64,000 nt of DNA from Undaria pinnatifida (Eukaryota; Sar; Phaeophyceae; Laminariales; Alariaceae): positions 6,169,919-6,233,918 of the forward strand of contig JABAKD010000016.1 of the NCBI GenBank assembly GCA_012845835.1, read 5' to 3'. This document shows, in pieces, positions 47,325 through 58,600 of the stretch. The notes under the pieces are model-generated. The model saw only the letters and a program-made list of their open reading frames with translations. It was not told the DNA's origin and did no database searches. The position numbers and the translations under genes were made by a program. Every line of letters begins with the position of its first letter. Positions within the stretch are counted from its first letter, which is position 1.

Positions 47325-48940
47325 TAGACTTACTTAGATCTTTTTGCTGAAAGTGCTCGGTTGGTGCATCCCTGGCATCTCCGGGGTCGGACGGTTCAGC
47401 TTTTCTTTGATTTGTTGCTCCGTTTTATTTTTTTTGTTTCTGCTCGTTTTGCCAGTTGTTTCTTTGACTATTCAGCTGCTTCCTGCAAATTTGGTTTTTC
47501 TGCCAACACGATTTTGGGCTTTTTCGCGATTTTTCTTCCTTTTCGTGTAGTAAGTTGAACTTGCGTTAATTTGCCGCCTGTGCATTACTTGCGGAACGGT
47601 CGAGCTTTAGCTTTTCTTTGATTCCCACCATTTGTTTTGTACTTGACGAAGTTTCATCAGCTGAGATCTGGGCTTGGCTCATCAGCTCGGCGCCGCCCAG
47701 CACCCCACCGCAGCGCTATAGTTCACAGCAACGCCGCGCCGTGCCGTGCCCTGCGATGCCCTGCAGCTCTATCTAGCTCAGCAGAGCGCAGCGCTGTGCT
47801 TTGCCGTGATTTGCCGTGCTTCGCCATGCTGCGTGCTTTGCTCTACTTTTTACTATAATAGTTTGTACATGCCAGTAATATTCGAAGTATCATACCACGT
47901 ACCGGTACTACACCAGTTTGTACATATAGTCTTTAGTCTGTGACGTTGTTGTTGGATCACAAACAATGCACCCCCAGCTCAGATCACCTCGGCTATATAT
48001 TATTATAGCTCGGCAGCGCAGCGCAGCGCAGCGCAGCGCAGCGCAGCGCAGCGCAGCGCAGTGCGGTGCCGTGCCTTGCCCTTCGTTTTGCGGTGCTGTG
48101 TCTTGCGGCGCTGTGCGACACAGTTACTAGTAGTGTAGTTAGTGTTTGTAGTACCAGGTATGATACAGATACCAGGATTTATGTACGTGTTTTGTGTACT
48201 CGTCTTTTTGCTTTCTTCAGTTGATTGTCCTATCTCGGTCCCCATGCCCCCTCCCCCCGCAAATATCGCACGTACTGCCGTTCAAAACGTGGCATCAACA
48301 AGCACCCAGCACAGCGCAGGGCAATCAGCTACTCTGCACACCTCTTGGCATTATTATCAATTCGCTATTATTCGCACCAAATCCTGCCCTACCTATGCAT
48401 TTAGTCTAGTCTACATGTTTCTAACTGTTTTATAATAAATAGTTCTCGAGATTTCAGTTAGTTGCATTCTTCCTTGCGCGAGCGTAGCGGGCGGCGTCAG
48501 CAGCCTTGTGCGGAGCAGAGCCCTGTGCTTTCTTTAGAACCACACAAAGTACCACCAACCAGATATTGGGCGAAGTACCAGGTACTAGGTACCGTTGGCA
48601 CGTTACGTCGTGTGTGTACTCGTTTTTTTTGTTTTTTCGTCTTTGGTTTTGTTCTCCATCCTTGTTGTCCTCTTCGCGATTTTTCTTCGTAAATTACACC
48701 CCCCGTACCTTGCCCGTACTATACTGCCGATTAGAACGTGACATCGCCAACATACAGCACAGCGCAGACATGGCAATCAGCTCCGCACAAGTAGCTCTTG
48801 GCATTATCAAATCGCTAGTTGCACTAAATCACGGGGGGCCTCTTCTTTCTACCCTCTTCACATTTTATTTATTAATTGAAATCTTCATCGCGCGAGCGTA
48901 GCGGGCGGCGTCAGCCGCCCGCGGAGCGGTGCTCTTGTAA
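47325..48940 (-). repeat. Composite repeat family C, copy 2 (inverted)
   Basis: This is the reverse complement of 50511-52065 in the same modular order: A-rich tail at 47325-47600, GCACGGCA-type structured stretch at 47690-48110, module 2 at about 48140-48530, module 1 at about 48690-48940. An (AGCGC)n-type run, CAGCGCAGCGCAGCGCAGCG, sits at 48010-48062. The module-2 hairpin near 48488-48515 is damaged (GCGTCAGCAGCCTTGTG). Confidence 0.8.
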
Positions 48941-48986
48941 ATAATACAATAATGCAAGGGGAGTCGCCGACCTATATCCTTATACC

Positions 48987-49304
48987 GGTCGCCCCGGTGG
49001 CGTATCAGGTTATCCTCGAGCCTGGTATAGGTCAGTTTCGTGTGTTCGAGCCCCGCCGCGTGCATACTCGTATAAATGCGTTGGGACTTTTTCTTGTGCA
49101 CAAATTGACTTGCGGAAAACGCGAGATAGAGAGCGTGAGTTATTAATAGCAACACTCGATGAAAATTCGACGAGCAGTGGGATTGCTGAACCCTATGCGC
49201 GATAAAAATTGAAGGCAAGAATCGGGGGGAAGAAGGGGCGACACCTGTGACCACGGCTTGTCCAGAAGCTGGAAAGTAAAAGTGTGCGAAAAACAAAAAA
49301 AAAA
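48987..49304 (+). mobile_element. tRNA-headed SINE, copy 2 (best preserved)
   Basis: It begins GGTCGCCCCGGTGGCGTATC. The A-box-like TGGCGTATCAGG at about 48997 and the B box TGTTCGAGCCC at about 49042 are spaced like a tRNA with an extended variable arm. The body includes CTTGTGCACAAATTGACTTG, AGCAGTGGGATTGCTGAACC and GGCTTGTCCAGAAGCTGG, and ends in an A-rich tail (about 49290-49304). It sits in the spacer of the family-C inverted repeat. Confidence 0.75.
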
Positions 49305-50510
49305 TTCTTAATACTGTAATGAAAACACACACAGTGCACAACCCGTAAATGATACGCGCGATCGGAGTATCACACACAGCTTGCAAAAGATGAGTTTCGC
49401 TGTTCGACAAATCTTTGATCTCACCGCTGGAGTGTATTTTTATTTTTTATAAATACAAGCATACTAGAGTAAAAAACATCAGGGGCAAAATCTCAAAGTC
49501 CCCCCGACGTAGGAATCCACGTATGGTTAATGGAAACCGTTTGAGCTCGGCACACCCAACGCCGTGCGCGCAGCGAACGGGCACCCGGAAGGAGTTACAG
49601 CCAGGAGAAGTAGAGGTAAGAGTCTTGGGGTTTGAGGTGCTGGTGAGAGGTATCAAAATGCAATTCCTGAGGGATCTGAAAATTTTACTGGAGGCCGAGA
49701 AAGTGTACCCTTTTACCCGGCCCCATGTCGTGTTCATCACGCTTGTGATAGTCGGTCGGCGTTGCCACCTCCTCGGCATTGCCGAGACCTGTGTGGACAG
49801 AAAGCTGTGGGATAGAGGGGGGTGTAATTCCGAGGTTGTGTTCCGTGCGTGCATGGGAAGGTGCGTGTTGGTTGGGCCTTGCTTTCCGAAATCCGATCCA
49901 CATCTTCCTGTTTCGGTGTTGTGTTGTGCCTCTCAAAGGGTTCGGGTGTCATCTCTCGGACCACACGCCCCGCGTCGATGTTTCTCCACGCGATGCGCCG
50001 GATCATTAGCTAGCGTGTATGTTTGTTGTGTGTCATAGTGGTCCTTCACGAGGGGGATCCTCATAAGTGTTCGGCGTGGTCACGCAGGTGCCTTTGGTCC
50101 CGAGGTCTAAAGCTGAGAAGTGCTCCAGGGAGAATCGAAGGGAAGGATCTGCGGTGTTTTAGTGTACATACCTGGTATTAATAGTAACCGATACCTACCC
50201 TTGGTGGCCTACCTGCTAATTCCTATTTCAGCGAGCAAGGCACGAGCAACCAAGGAAGGCTACAAGCAAGGCTACAGGCAAGGCGTGATCCTAGTCTCCT
50301 CTGCGTCGCCATGGACGGTGGTAAGTGCCAGAGCTGCACGCAGCGGTAGAAACACGTGCTATTGCTGTGTTCGGTATTCAGTATTCCGTGTTTGGCTTTG
50401 TTCTCACCCAGCCTGGTTTCACAAAACAAAACTTCGCACTCGTACCAGTAGATCTATATTTTTTTTATTTTGATAGATACCTGGTATTAATAGTGAGAAA
50501 TAGTGAGAAC
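49305..50510. other. Spacer of the family C inverted repeat, unassigned 207-codon frame
   Basis: The plus frame 49415-50038 is open, but minus frames over the same stretch are also long, so coding strand and reality are unclear. A diverged family-B head lies near 49379-49435 (AGATGAGTTTCGCTGTTCGAC). AAGGCACGAGCAACCAAGG and GCTACAAGCAAGGCTACAGG near 50240-50285 are short internal repeats. No domain is recognised. Confidence 0.35.
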
Positions 50511-52065
50511 TACAAGGGCTCCGCGTCGCGGGCAGCTGACGCTGCCCGCTACGCTCGCGCGAGGAGATTTCAACTAAATATGAAGGGGGCAGAAAGAGGA
50601 GGCCCATGAATTAGTGCAACTAGCGATTTGATAATGCCAAGAGGTACTTGTACGAAGCTGATTGCCCTGTCTGTGCTGTGCTGTATGTTGGCGATATCAC
50701 GTTCTGATCGGCAGTACAGTAGTACGGGTGTAATTGGCGGAGAAAAAAACGCGAAGAGGACCGAGATGGAGGACAATATCAACGACGAAATAAAAAAGAC
50801 CAGTACGACACACGTACTACCGGTACCTGGTACCTGGTACTTCGCCTAAAACCTGCTACCTGGTGGTACTCTGTTCTAAAGAAAGCACATGGCTCCGCTC
50901 AGCGGGCGGCTGACGCCGCCCGCTACGCTCGCGCAAGGAAGAATGCGACTGAAACATGTAAAGGGGGCAGGAAGAAGAGGCCCGTGATTATTTGGTGCGA
51001 ACAGCGAAGTGATAATGCCAAGAGGTGCTTTGCAGAGGTAATTGCCCTGCGCTGTGCTGAGTGCTTATTGATAGTCACGTTCTGAACGGCAGTACGTGCG
51101 ATATTTGCGGGGGGGGGGGGCATGGGGACCGAGAGAGGGCAATCAACTGAAGAAAGCAAAAAGACGAGAACACAACACGTACATAATGGTACCTGGTACC
51201 TGTATCATACATGGTACTACTGCTGTATGTTCAAAAGAACGCGCAGCGCCGCACGACACAACACCACAAATCGAAGGGCAAGGCACGGCACCGCACTATG
51301 CCGCGCTGCATTGCTGAGCTATATATAGCCGGGCTGACCTGAGCTGGGGGTGCATTGGTTGTAATCCAACCACGTAATATGTACAAACCTATTAATAGTA
51401 CCGGTACGTGGTGCGATACTTCGAATGTTACTGGCATGTACGAACTAGTAAAAGTGCCGCAAAACACGCAGCATGGCGAAGCACGGCAAAGCGCGGCACC
51501 GCGCGGCTCTGCGCTCTGCTGAGCTAGCGCTGCGGTGCGCTGCTAAGCTGAGCTGCAGGGCACGGCAGGGCATCGCAGGGCACGGCACTGCACGGCGCTG
51601 CGCTGCTGAGCTATAGCACTGCGGTGGGGTGCTGGGCGGAGCTGAGCTGAGATGATGAGCCAAGCCCAGATCTCAGCTGATGAAACTTCGACAAGTACAA
51701 AACAAATGGTGGAAATCAAAGAAAAGCTAAAGCTGGACCGTTCCGCAAGTAATGCACAGGCGGCACGTTAGCGGCATATGGTAGGAAGTTCAACTTAATA
51801 CACAAAAAAGAAGAAAAAATCGCGAAAAAGTTCAAAATCGTGTTGGCAGGAAAACCAAATTGGCAGGAAGCAGCTGAAAAGTCAAGAAACAACTGGCAAA
51901 ACGAGCAGAAACAAAAATAATAAGGCGGAGCAACGAATCAAAGAAAAGCTGGACCGTCCCGCAAGTAATGGACGGAGGCGGTGTCGAAGTGGGACCCCCG
52001 GAGATGCCAGATATGCACCAACCGAGCACTTTCTGCAAAAATATCTAAGTAAGTCTACTGATAAA
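50511..52065 (+). repeat. Composite repeat family C, copy 3
   Basis: Module 1 starts at about 50511 with the hairpin GCGGGCAGC/GCTGCCCGC. Module 2 starts at about 50889 with GCGGGCGGC/GCCGCCCGC. Both modules contain GATAATGCCAAGAGGT and end in GGTACCTGGTACC words (near 50820 and 51189). The GGCACGGCA-rich stretch (51250-51650) and the A-rich tail (51790-52050) follow. The tail carries a partial internal duplication of AAGCTGGACCGT...CCGCAAGTAATG (51727 and 51945). Confidence 0.85.
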
Positions 52066-52794
52066 ATGTTTTTGAAATCCGGATACTGCACTGCAATATG
52101 TCTTTCGTCGTTTGTGACCACAGAGCGTCTCTACGAGGTACGAGGCATCAGCACGGACGCTCGTAGTTGTACTGGATGTAGATGGGTGGCACTGTCAGTT
52201 TAATGCAAAGAACAGTCACGCACACTGGTCTACCTATCTCTCCGCCACGAAAAGCCGGCAACAGACACGGGTCACAATAAAGAGATGAGCACGGCTGTGG
52301 GCCACGGATTGCATAATACCAATGCATAATACTGTGCCTGGTATAATACAAAAATATGTAGCTATCAACATTTGTTTTTTTTTCTTTTTCTTTTTCATGG
52401 CGATGCGTACTCGTGTATATAAGAAGTGAGAGATTTATGCGGTACGAAAGTAAGAACGAATTTTAACGCACATCCAATGATGTTTCGGATTTTGGATTTT
52501 GCCTGATTTCCCGTAATAATAACGTCGTACGCCATTAGCCGGGGCACGAAATCACTCGTCGTGTTGAGGGATTGAGGGTTTGATGAACATCACCGCCGGG
52601 AACCCTCGGCACGAGGTACATGCTTAGACTAAAACGCTTACACTCGCTATGATCGTAGAACTACGAGATACATGTGCAGCAGGAGTATTGAGTCTTGACC
52701 TACGGAGTTCTGAAAGTGTAGTTTATATACTATTAATAGCTATCAATAGTATATACATACAGCCGTGCTATCGGCAATGGACAATTGTTGTTGT
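52066..52794. other. Stretch with no recognisable gene
   Basis: Only short frames are present. A T-rich run lies at 52374-52396. Nothing could be assigned. Confidence 0.35.
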
Positions 52795-53165
52795 TGTTCT
52801 CACATTAACTCGCATAATCAAGTCCGTGGTCATAGGACAGGCTCCAGTCACTCTGGAGCTGAGGAATACCCCAGGGAAAAAACACAAACAAACCAAAGGT
52901 GGTACACGCATATATCACAGCCGACGCAAGTCATGCCTCCGCCAGAAACATATACAAAGTGAAATCGGGAGTCAGCCTACGATGTGCCAGGTCCATACTG
53001 GTGCATACGTCTCACTACTCGTGCCTGGAAAAACCGACTATACCGCTTGCCACCCAAGAAAGACTACCACGTATATAATACACGTAGTACATACCACTAC
53101 GCATACGCACGTCAGACGCAAGTCAATTGGAAAAAAGAAACAAGAAAAGATAAGAGAAAGGAAAG
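52795..53165 (+). repeat. Repeat family E, copy 2
   Basis: This direct copy of 11035-11390 runs from GTTCTCACATTAACTCGCA to CAAGTCAATTGGAAAAAAGA. Here the 222-codon frame 52649-53317 spans it but ends in the Lys/Arg/Glu run of the following polypurine stretch, so that frame is not trusted. Confidence 0.6.
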
Positions 53166-53600
53166 AAAGAAAAGAAAAGAAAGAAAAGAAAAGAATGAAA
53201 AGAAAAGAAAAGAAGATGACAAGAAAAGGAAACGGAATAAAAAGGCAAATGAAGCAAGAACAGACAAGACAAGAAGAGGAAGCAAGGAAAGGAAAAAGAA
53301 AAAAAACTTCATACTAGCAGACCCTAGGAACTGACTAAAGACCGCATTGGTCTCATAGAGGGTATCAAGTGCATCAATGGCACTGGGGAGAGAACGTAGC
53401 AAAGCGAAGAAGTCAGGGCGGCCTTACGCTAACTTGTGACGGCCATTGGACGGCCCACACAGTTCAAGACGATGATGGCCAGACCCAGACTTCAATCTCT
53501 TGGGCACGACGCCCCCCCTTCCCCCCTCCCTCCCTCCCCCTTCTCCCACTCCCCCCTCCCCCACTCCCCCCTCCCCCACTCCCCCCTTCCCCCGGCCGCC
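53166..53600. repeat. Polypurine stretch and C-rich tract
   Basis: 53140-53310 is dominated by AAGAAAAGAAAG-type purine words. 53508-53595 is C-rich (CCCCTCCCCCACTCC repeated three times). The long Lys- or Gly-rich frames over these are artefacts. Confidence 0.6.
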
Positions 53601-54062
53601 TAGAGATGCCGACGGTGGATGACGCTGCCGCGGCCTTTGCGCGTCGCTCTGCAGCTTTGCGTCTCTCCGTCTCATGCCATTTCTGCATGAAAACCTCGGC
53701 TCCCTCCTCTACTCGTCGAAACCATCTGCCGGCCTTCTGCACAACCTTTCGCCACCCTTCGAATTCCATTCCAAAGACCGACATATCTTCCTTCAGATGA
53801 GCCAGCTAGTCCTTCTCTTGCCCCTCTGAGTAGCCCTTACCCCCAACAAGCTCCCCAAGCATCACCCTCTGTGGCAGACGCTCATCCCCCATACGTGCTA
53901 CGAATCCCGCAAACAATATCCTCCGTTTGCGCACTATGGCCTCTATGCTCTCGTAAGCTGTCTTGGCAAGCGCGTTGGCGTACGATAGGGCGTGGTTGTC
54001 GCGCTTCCGTTCCGCCATCCGAAGCATCGGAGGAGCATGGAGTGGTGAACCCGTCGTAGCCT
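53464..54062 (-). pseudogene. LINE reverse-transcriptase C-terminal fragment, copy 2
   Basis: On the minus strand: RKRDNHALSYANALAKTAYE, SIEAIVRKRRILFAGFVARM, DERLPQRVMLGELVGGKGYS, then after one in-frame TAG at 53806, KEDMSVFGMEFEGWRKVVQK, AGRWFRRVEEGAEVF and KWHETERRKAAERRAKAA. This C-terminal tail is missing from the copy at 3825-4363, where the family-A repeat takes over after EDMSV. A frameshift near 54010 separates the upstream part. The 5' end at 54062 is a truncation, as usual for LINEs. Confidence 0.8.
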
Positions 54063-55652
54063 GTAATGTGTCAATTACAAGATACCGGTACAATACAGGG
54101 GGGTACAGCAAGCAGCAGTATGCAGGAAATGGTTGCATATTTCCGGCACTGCCAGTCCTATTAATATTAACCTTTTTGGCCCCAGTTCTCGTTCGTATGG
54201 TACGGGCCGAAAGAGCGGTAAGTGCTGTTATATAAATCTGCTGTCAGTAGGGTGATGAGAATGCAACGTGCAACACCAGTAAAGGTATCGTCATGTTGCT
54301 CGCGTGTCGTACACCTCCTCCCGTTGCTCTTCGGACACGCCCCCTTCACCAGCAGCCCGGGCTTGGTGGGGCCGATGCTGTAATCGCCATTTTGTTTGGA
54401 CACTGCTGTGTTTCCCTCTGAAGCCCCAAAGAGGTTGATACCCGGTAGTACGTACCGGTACTTGTACAGCCGTGCGGCACACTGTCTATATCATTCCATA
54501 ATTGGTCGAGCTGCGAGTCAGCGCGACGTCGGTCACCAAGTATTTATTTGATCACGTCGGGATATTCAGATTGTTGTCGTGAATCGTCGCCGACGTTGAA
54601 ATGCGACTCCCACAAAGTCGCAGTTTTCTGTTCTTCGATGGGATGACGTACAGTTAAAGCCCGCACTTGGCAAATTCTATCATATTAAAAAATCGAGGCT
54701 CCGTTCTTCGGAGAAAAAAAATCGATGTATTGGTAGAAATTCAGCTCGAACTGGCTAACCAACTTGCAGACTAAAGTCAGCTATTAATATTCGGCTTCGC
54801 CGAGATTAGTAACTGGTCGTAAAGTCCTGCCAACTCACAACCTTGATAATTTCATACCAGGTAACTGGTACGTAGGTGAGTTATGCCAGTTGGTATGTAC
54901 TGGTAAAGGAAGTATGGCACAAGCACCAAGGTCATGCTACATTTTCCGATGTTTAGGGTTTTGCGCAAAGTACATACCGGTACATCTTGCGGTTAACCCT
55001 GCTATTAGCTACCAGGTACTGCACCTATTTACGAAGTACCAGGTACGATAACTGCTGTGTTTGAGTACTCGCGCCGAGGTGGGACGCCGTTCCCCCGTGA
55101 TATATTTTGACTGCAAGTCGATTGAAATTTTGGGGATTTCCGAGGTATGTGGAGGAGAATTATTTTAGGGGACCATACCCCAATTTCAAGAATCTCTGCA
55201 ATTTCGAGAAGCTCTTGTGCAAGTGAGACCCGCCCAAGAACCGGAACCGGTAGCGAACATCCCTGATAGTAAGTACCGCTGCGTAGAACATGTGGGTATA
55301 AGTGTAGTATTTTGCTGTCGGCATAGTCTACATGTTGCCTTTATCTTGTGGTGGTCCGTGTATAGCAACCAAACCTACAACTTTACAACTTAAGTTACAA
55401 CGACTGCTACATTTTGAAGCGACTACGAGCGTGCAGCAGTACAAATGTCACGATTCTGCTTGTGTGTGGTACAGTTCCCTACGTCGCTGTTCGGACAAAC
55501 ACCTTGCCCCAGCTAGCAGCGAGTGCTGCTTCTTGTGGCTGACGTTGTAGTCGGGAATTTATCGCGACACATACTCCCTCGAAAGCCCAGAAAGTTGCAG
55601 TGAGGTCGAGTAGCATGTCTCACTTGCACTTCTTCGATAATTTGCCGCGCAG
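54063..55652. other. Intergenic stretch before the SRPK gene
   Basis: This is rich in GTACC/GGTAC words (for example ACCAGGTAACTGGTAC near 54857 and TACCAGGTACT near 55012). A patch at 54295-54435 (CGTGTCGTACACC, ACGCCCCCTTCACCAGC, CCGGGCTTGG) resembles 56743-56875 inside the gene. No promoter element could be assigned. Upstream non-coding or coding exons of the kinase gene may lie here, because the first exon I can trace has no in-frame ATG. Confidence 0.4.
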
Positions 55653-58600
55653 CCTCCAAGTTACCTCCTGGAGCGCGCAAGAAACAGAAGAAGCGCGGAA
55701 AGAAGAAGGGCGGAAATGCGCAGCAGGGAAACGCTGCTAAAGGTAAGAGACACTTGCCGTTTAGCGTTACTTTTTGTGCAGGGATGCTGTTGGCGCGAGG
55801 CGTAGCTCGTTGTCCGCCTGCTTATACCGTCGCCGAAATCGTATGTTTCTAGACTACGCTTCAAACTGCTGTATTTTTTTGTGCGCGCCCAACTATGTAA
55901 TTCTCTTTGAAACCCGAATACTTCTTGAACGGCCCTACAGTAGGTACAACACCACCTTTGTAAATTTGCTCGTCAACACCACTGTCTGATTGGTCGAGTT
56001 TGGCCTCTGAGCCGCCAGTTTTTCGTTGAAAAACGCCACCGATGCACGTGGCAGAACCGCTCGACCGCTCTGGCCGACCTCGAGCCCCCCAAAGGTTTGG
56101 CGTTAGGGTTAGGGCTGGGGTCGGGTTGGATCTGGGCCGACGTACAAGATGAAAATTGACCGAAAGGTGTTGCACTTTATTTGCAAGTTGGTGCTGTAAA
56201 TAAGGGTACACATGCTGCTCTTTGATGCATCTGCATCCGCTGTTGACATCCGCGATCAGCCTGCGGTTTTCTTACACCACTGCAAACCTACACTTTGGGA
56301 TCGATGTGATCGACACATCGTGCGTCACCCACTCCAGGATCTCCGGTGATCCCGAATGCTAATTCTAGCTATGCTAAGGCCGGCAGCAGACGCGAGCCTT
56401 CTTATTGTGAGACCGATAGCTCGATTTCGTCGGATATGGGGGGTGGGGGCGGAGGGCGAGGGAGCAGCAGATCAAGTTTTGGTTCTAGCTTGAGCGGGAG
56501 CCCGGGGGGCAGCGAGGGCAGCTTTCGTGGCAAGGACCCGATGCAGTATTCCGACGACGAAGACGAGGGGAAAGAAGGCTACAAGGTTGGGGGCTACCAC
56601 ACGGTCAACGTGAGAAATAATATGTATCCCTTACGATAGGACCCAAGGATGGCGACGCAAGAAATGATAATGAAAAATGCAGTGTTATGAAGCGTCTATG
56701 AATAGAAAGAGCATGCAGCAGTTCGAGTATCACAGTTTTACGCGCGTGTCGTATACCGGTGGCTCCCTACTTTGCACTACGGACGCGCCGCCTACCTCAC
56801 CAACCCGGGCTGCTTGATGTTGCCCACGCTGTATACCTTGTTATCGACATTTTTCTCTCTCAAGTCCCAAACGAGTTCATGTGAACTGTGAGGCATCTTG
56901 TTTGTTTCCCGTGGTTGCTTGAGCCACTGCACGAAATCGACAGTCCGAAAACGCTTCAACAAGGACGAGCAGTATGGTGCAGTATGGTATGGGGTTGTTA
57001 TGGTACGGTACGGAGTGGTAATGTATGGTGTGGTATAATATGGTACTATCGCATGGATGGTTGGCGTTTCGATTTCTGTGCCATCCTCCTACCTTTCTGG
57101 CGCACCCACGCATCGTGCACAGTGAAAATTATGGCATGCTACGATATTGCCTACAAGTTTTTACGTCGGATGCTCTCTGTATTTTCTGTTTTTCCTGCAT
57201 GTTGAATTGTCTCTGTTAGTTTACGCTTTTTCACGTCTGTTGCTCTCTCTCTGTCTTTTCTGCCTCTACTCTTTACCCAGCTCGGGGACGTTTTCGCAGA
57301 CCGGTATATCGTCGTGAAGAAGCTTGGTTGGGGCCACTTCAGCACAGTGTGGATGGCACGGGACGACCGACGTACCTCACCCACCGCACCAAAGGTAAGA
57401 CACATAACACAACTCACCATCCAATCCCTTTCTCAGGGACTTAACACCTAAACTCTCGCAGGTGGTGCGGCAGAAAGGCGTCCGTTCAACATTCGACAAG
57501 TTAGGGGGGTAGATGAGAGGTTTCAGGTACACGGTTGGACACATGTAGCCGTGTACCGGTAGCTGCTTTCTTATTCGGACAACACTTAATCTTGTTTTTG
57601 AGAAAAGCAACCTCCTTCCAACAGGGCACCCTTCCCTTTCATAGAGGTTTGAAGTCTAAAGGTCGCCAATGACCATTCGGGCATTCGGGGCTCAAGCGTC
57701 CTCTGTTGATTTCGACGGCGTTCGTTGCCCCACGACTGCTGTGTGCTGGTACCCTCCGGCGTGACTTCTTGTTCTCCCCGCTATCGTCAAGACCGCATGT
57801 CAACAATCAAGCATACAAGAGCGACTCACAATCGCGTATTGTTTGTCGGCCTCGCGAAGCAACTTCGTATGCTTTTTATGTTTCACCTGCTCATGTGGAT
57901 TTGTTTGGGGTTTCCACCGACTGAGGACACTGAGGAGACCGATGACACTAATGTCACAAGTTACGTTTGTTTATTTTGCAACATTTGCTTTGTTTTTTGC
58001 AGTACGTGGCGCTCAAGGTGCAGAAGTCTGCTGACCATTACACAGAGGCAGCACGAGACGAGATTGATCTGTTGCAAACTGTTCGTGCAAACGCTCAAGC
58101 GCTCAAGGAGCTTGCCGACAAGGACCCATCGTAAGTTGAAATACTGCTGTATACTACGGCTGTGGTGTGAAAGTTTTTGCAGTCAGAAGCAGTGGGAATG
58201 CTGAACCCTTTGCGATAAGAATGAAGGCACGTACGGGGGGGGGGGATGGACGACACTAGTGAACACGGTTGGTCAACAGGATGGCTAAGGGTAAAACCTT
58301 CCACGAGTTGAGCTGGAAAGTAAAAGTGATCATGAAAAAATGAGGGAACGCCATTGTGTGGTATACTTATGTAGGCCGCGGCTCCGTCCATTCTAACCCG
58401 TTGCCAGTTCGAAGGCAGTGGCATTGGTGATTCGCATTCGCAGTAGCAGGTCGACGGAATTTCGCCAGCGCTTTGTGTACGCTGACATTGTTTTCGCTTT
58501 CGCTAACGTCGTGTTCGCGTATTCCTTGCTCGCTTCGGCACGCGGTTCAAACACGCAGGGGGGAGCTGGACCCTGACTGCCGTACAGTACAGCTCATGGA

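Noticed and set aside
52649..53317. 222-codon frame ending in a Lys/Arg/Glu run
   Set aside because: A chimera of upstream sequence, the family-E repeat and a polypurine tract; the charged tail is low-complexity.
53424..53675. Gly-rich minus-strand frame
   Set aside because: Produced by the C-rich tract at 53508-53595; the adjacent LINE frame explains the rest.
56101..56120. Telomere-like TTAGGGTTAGGG
   Set aside because: Only two exact units within SRPK intron 1; no array and no sign of a chromosome end or fusion.
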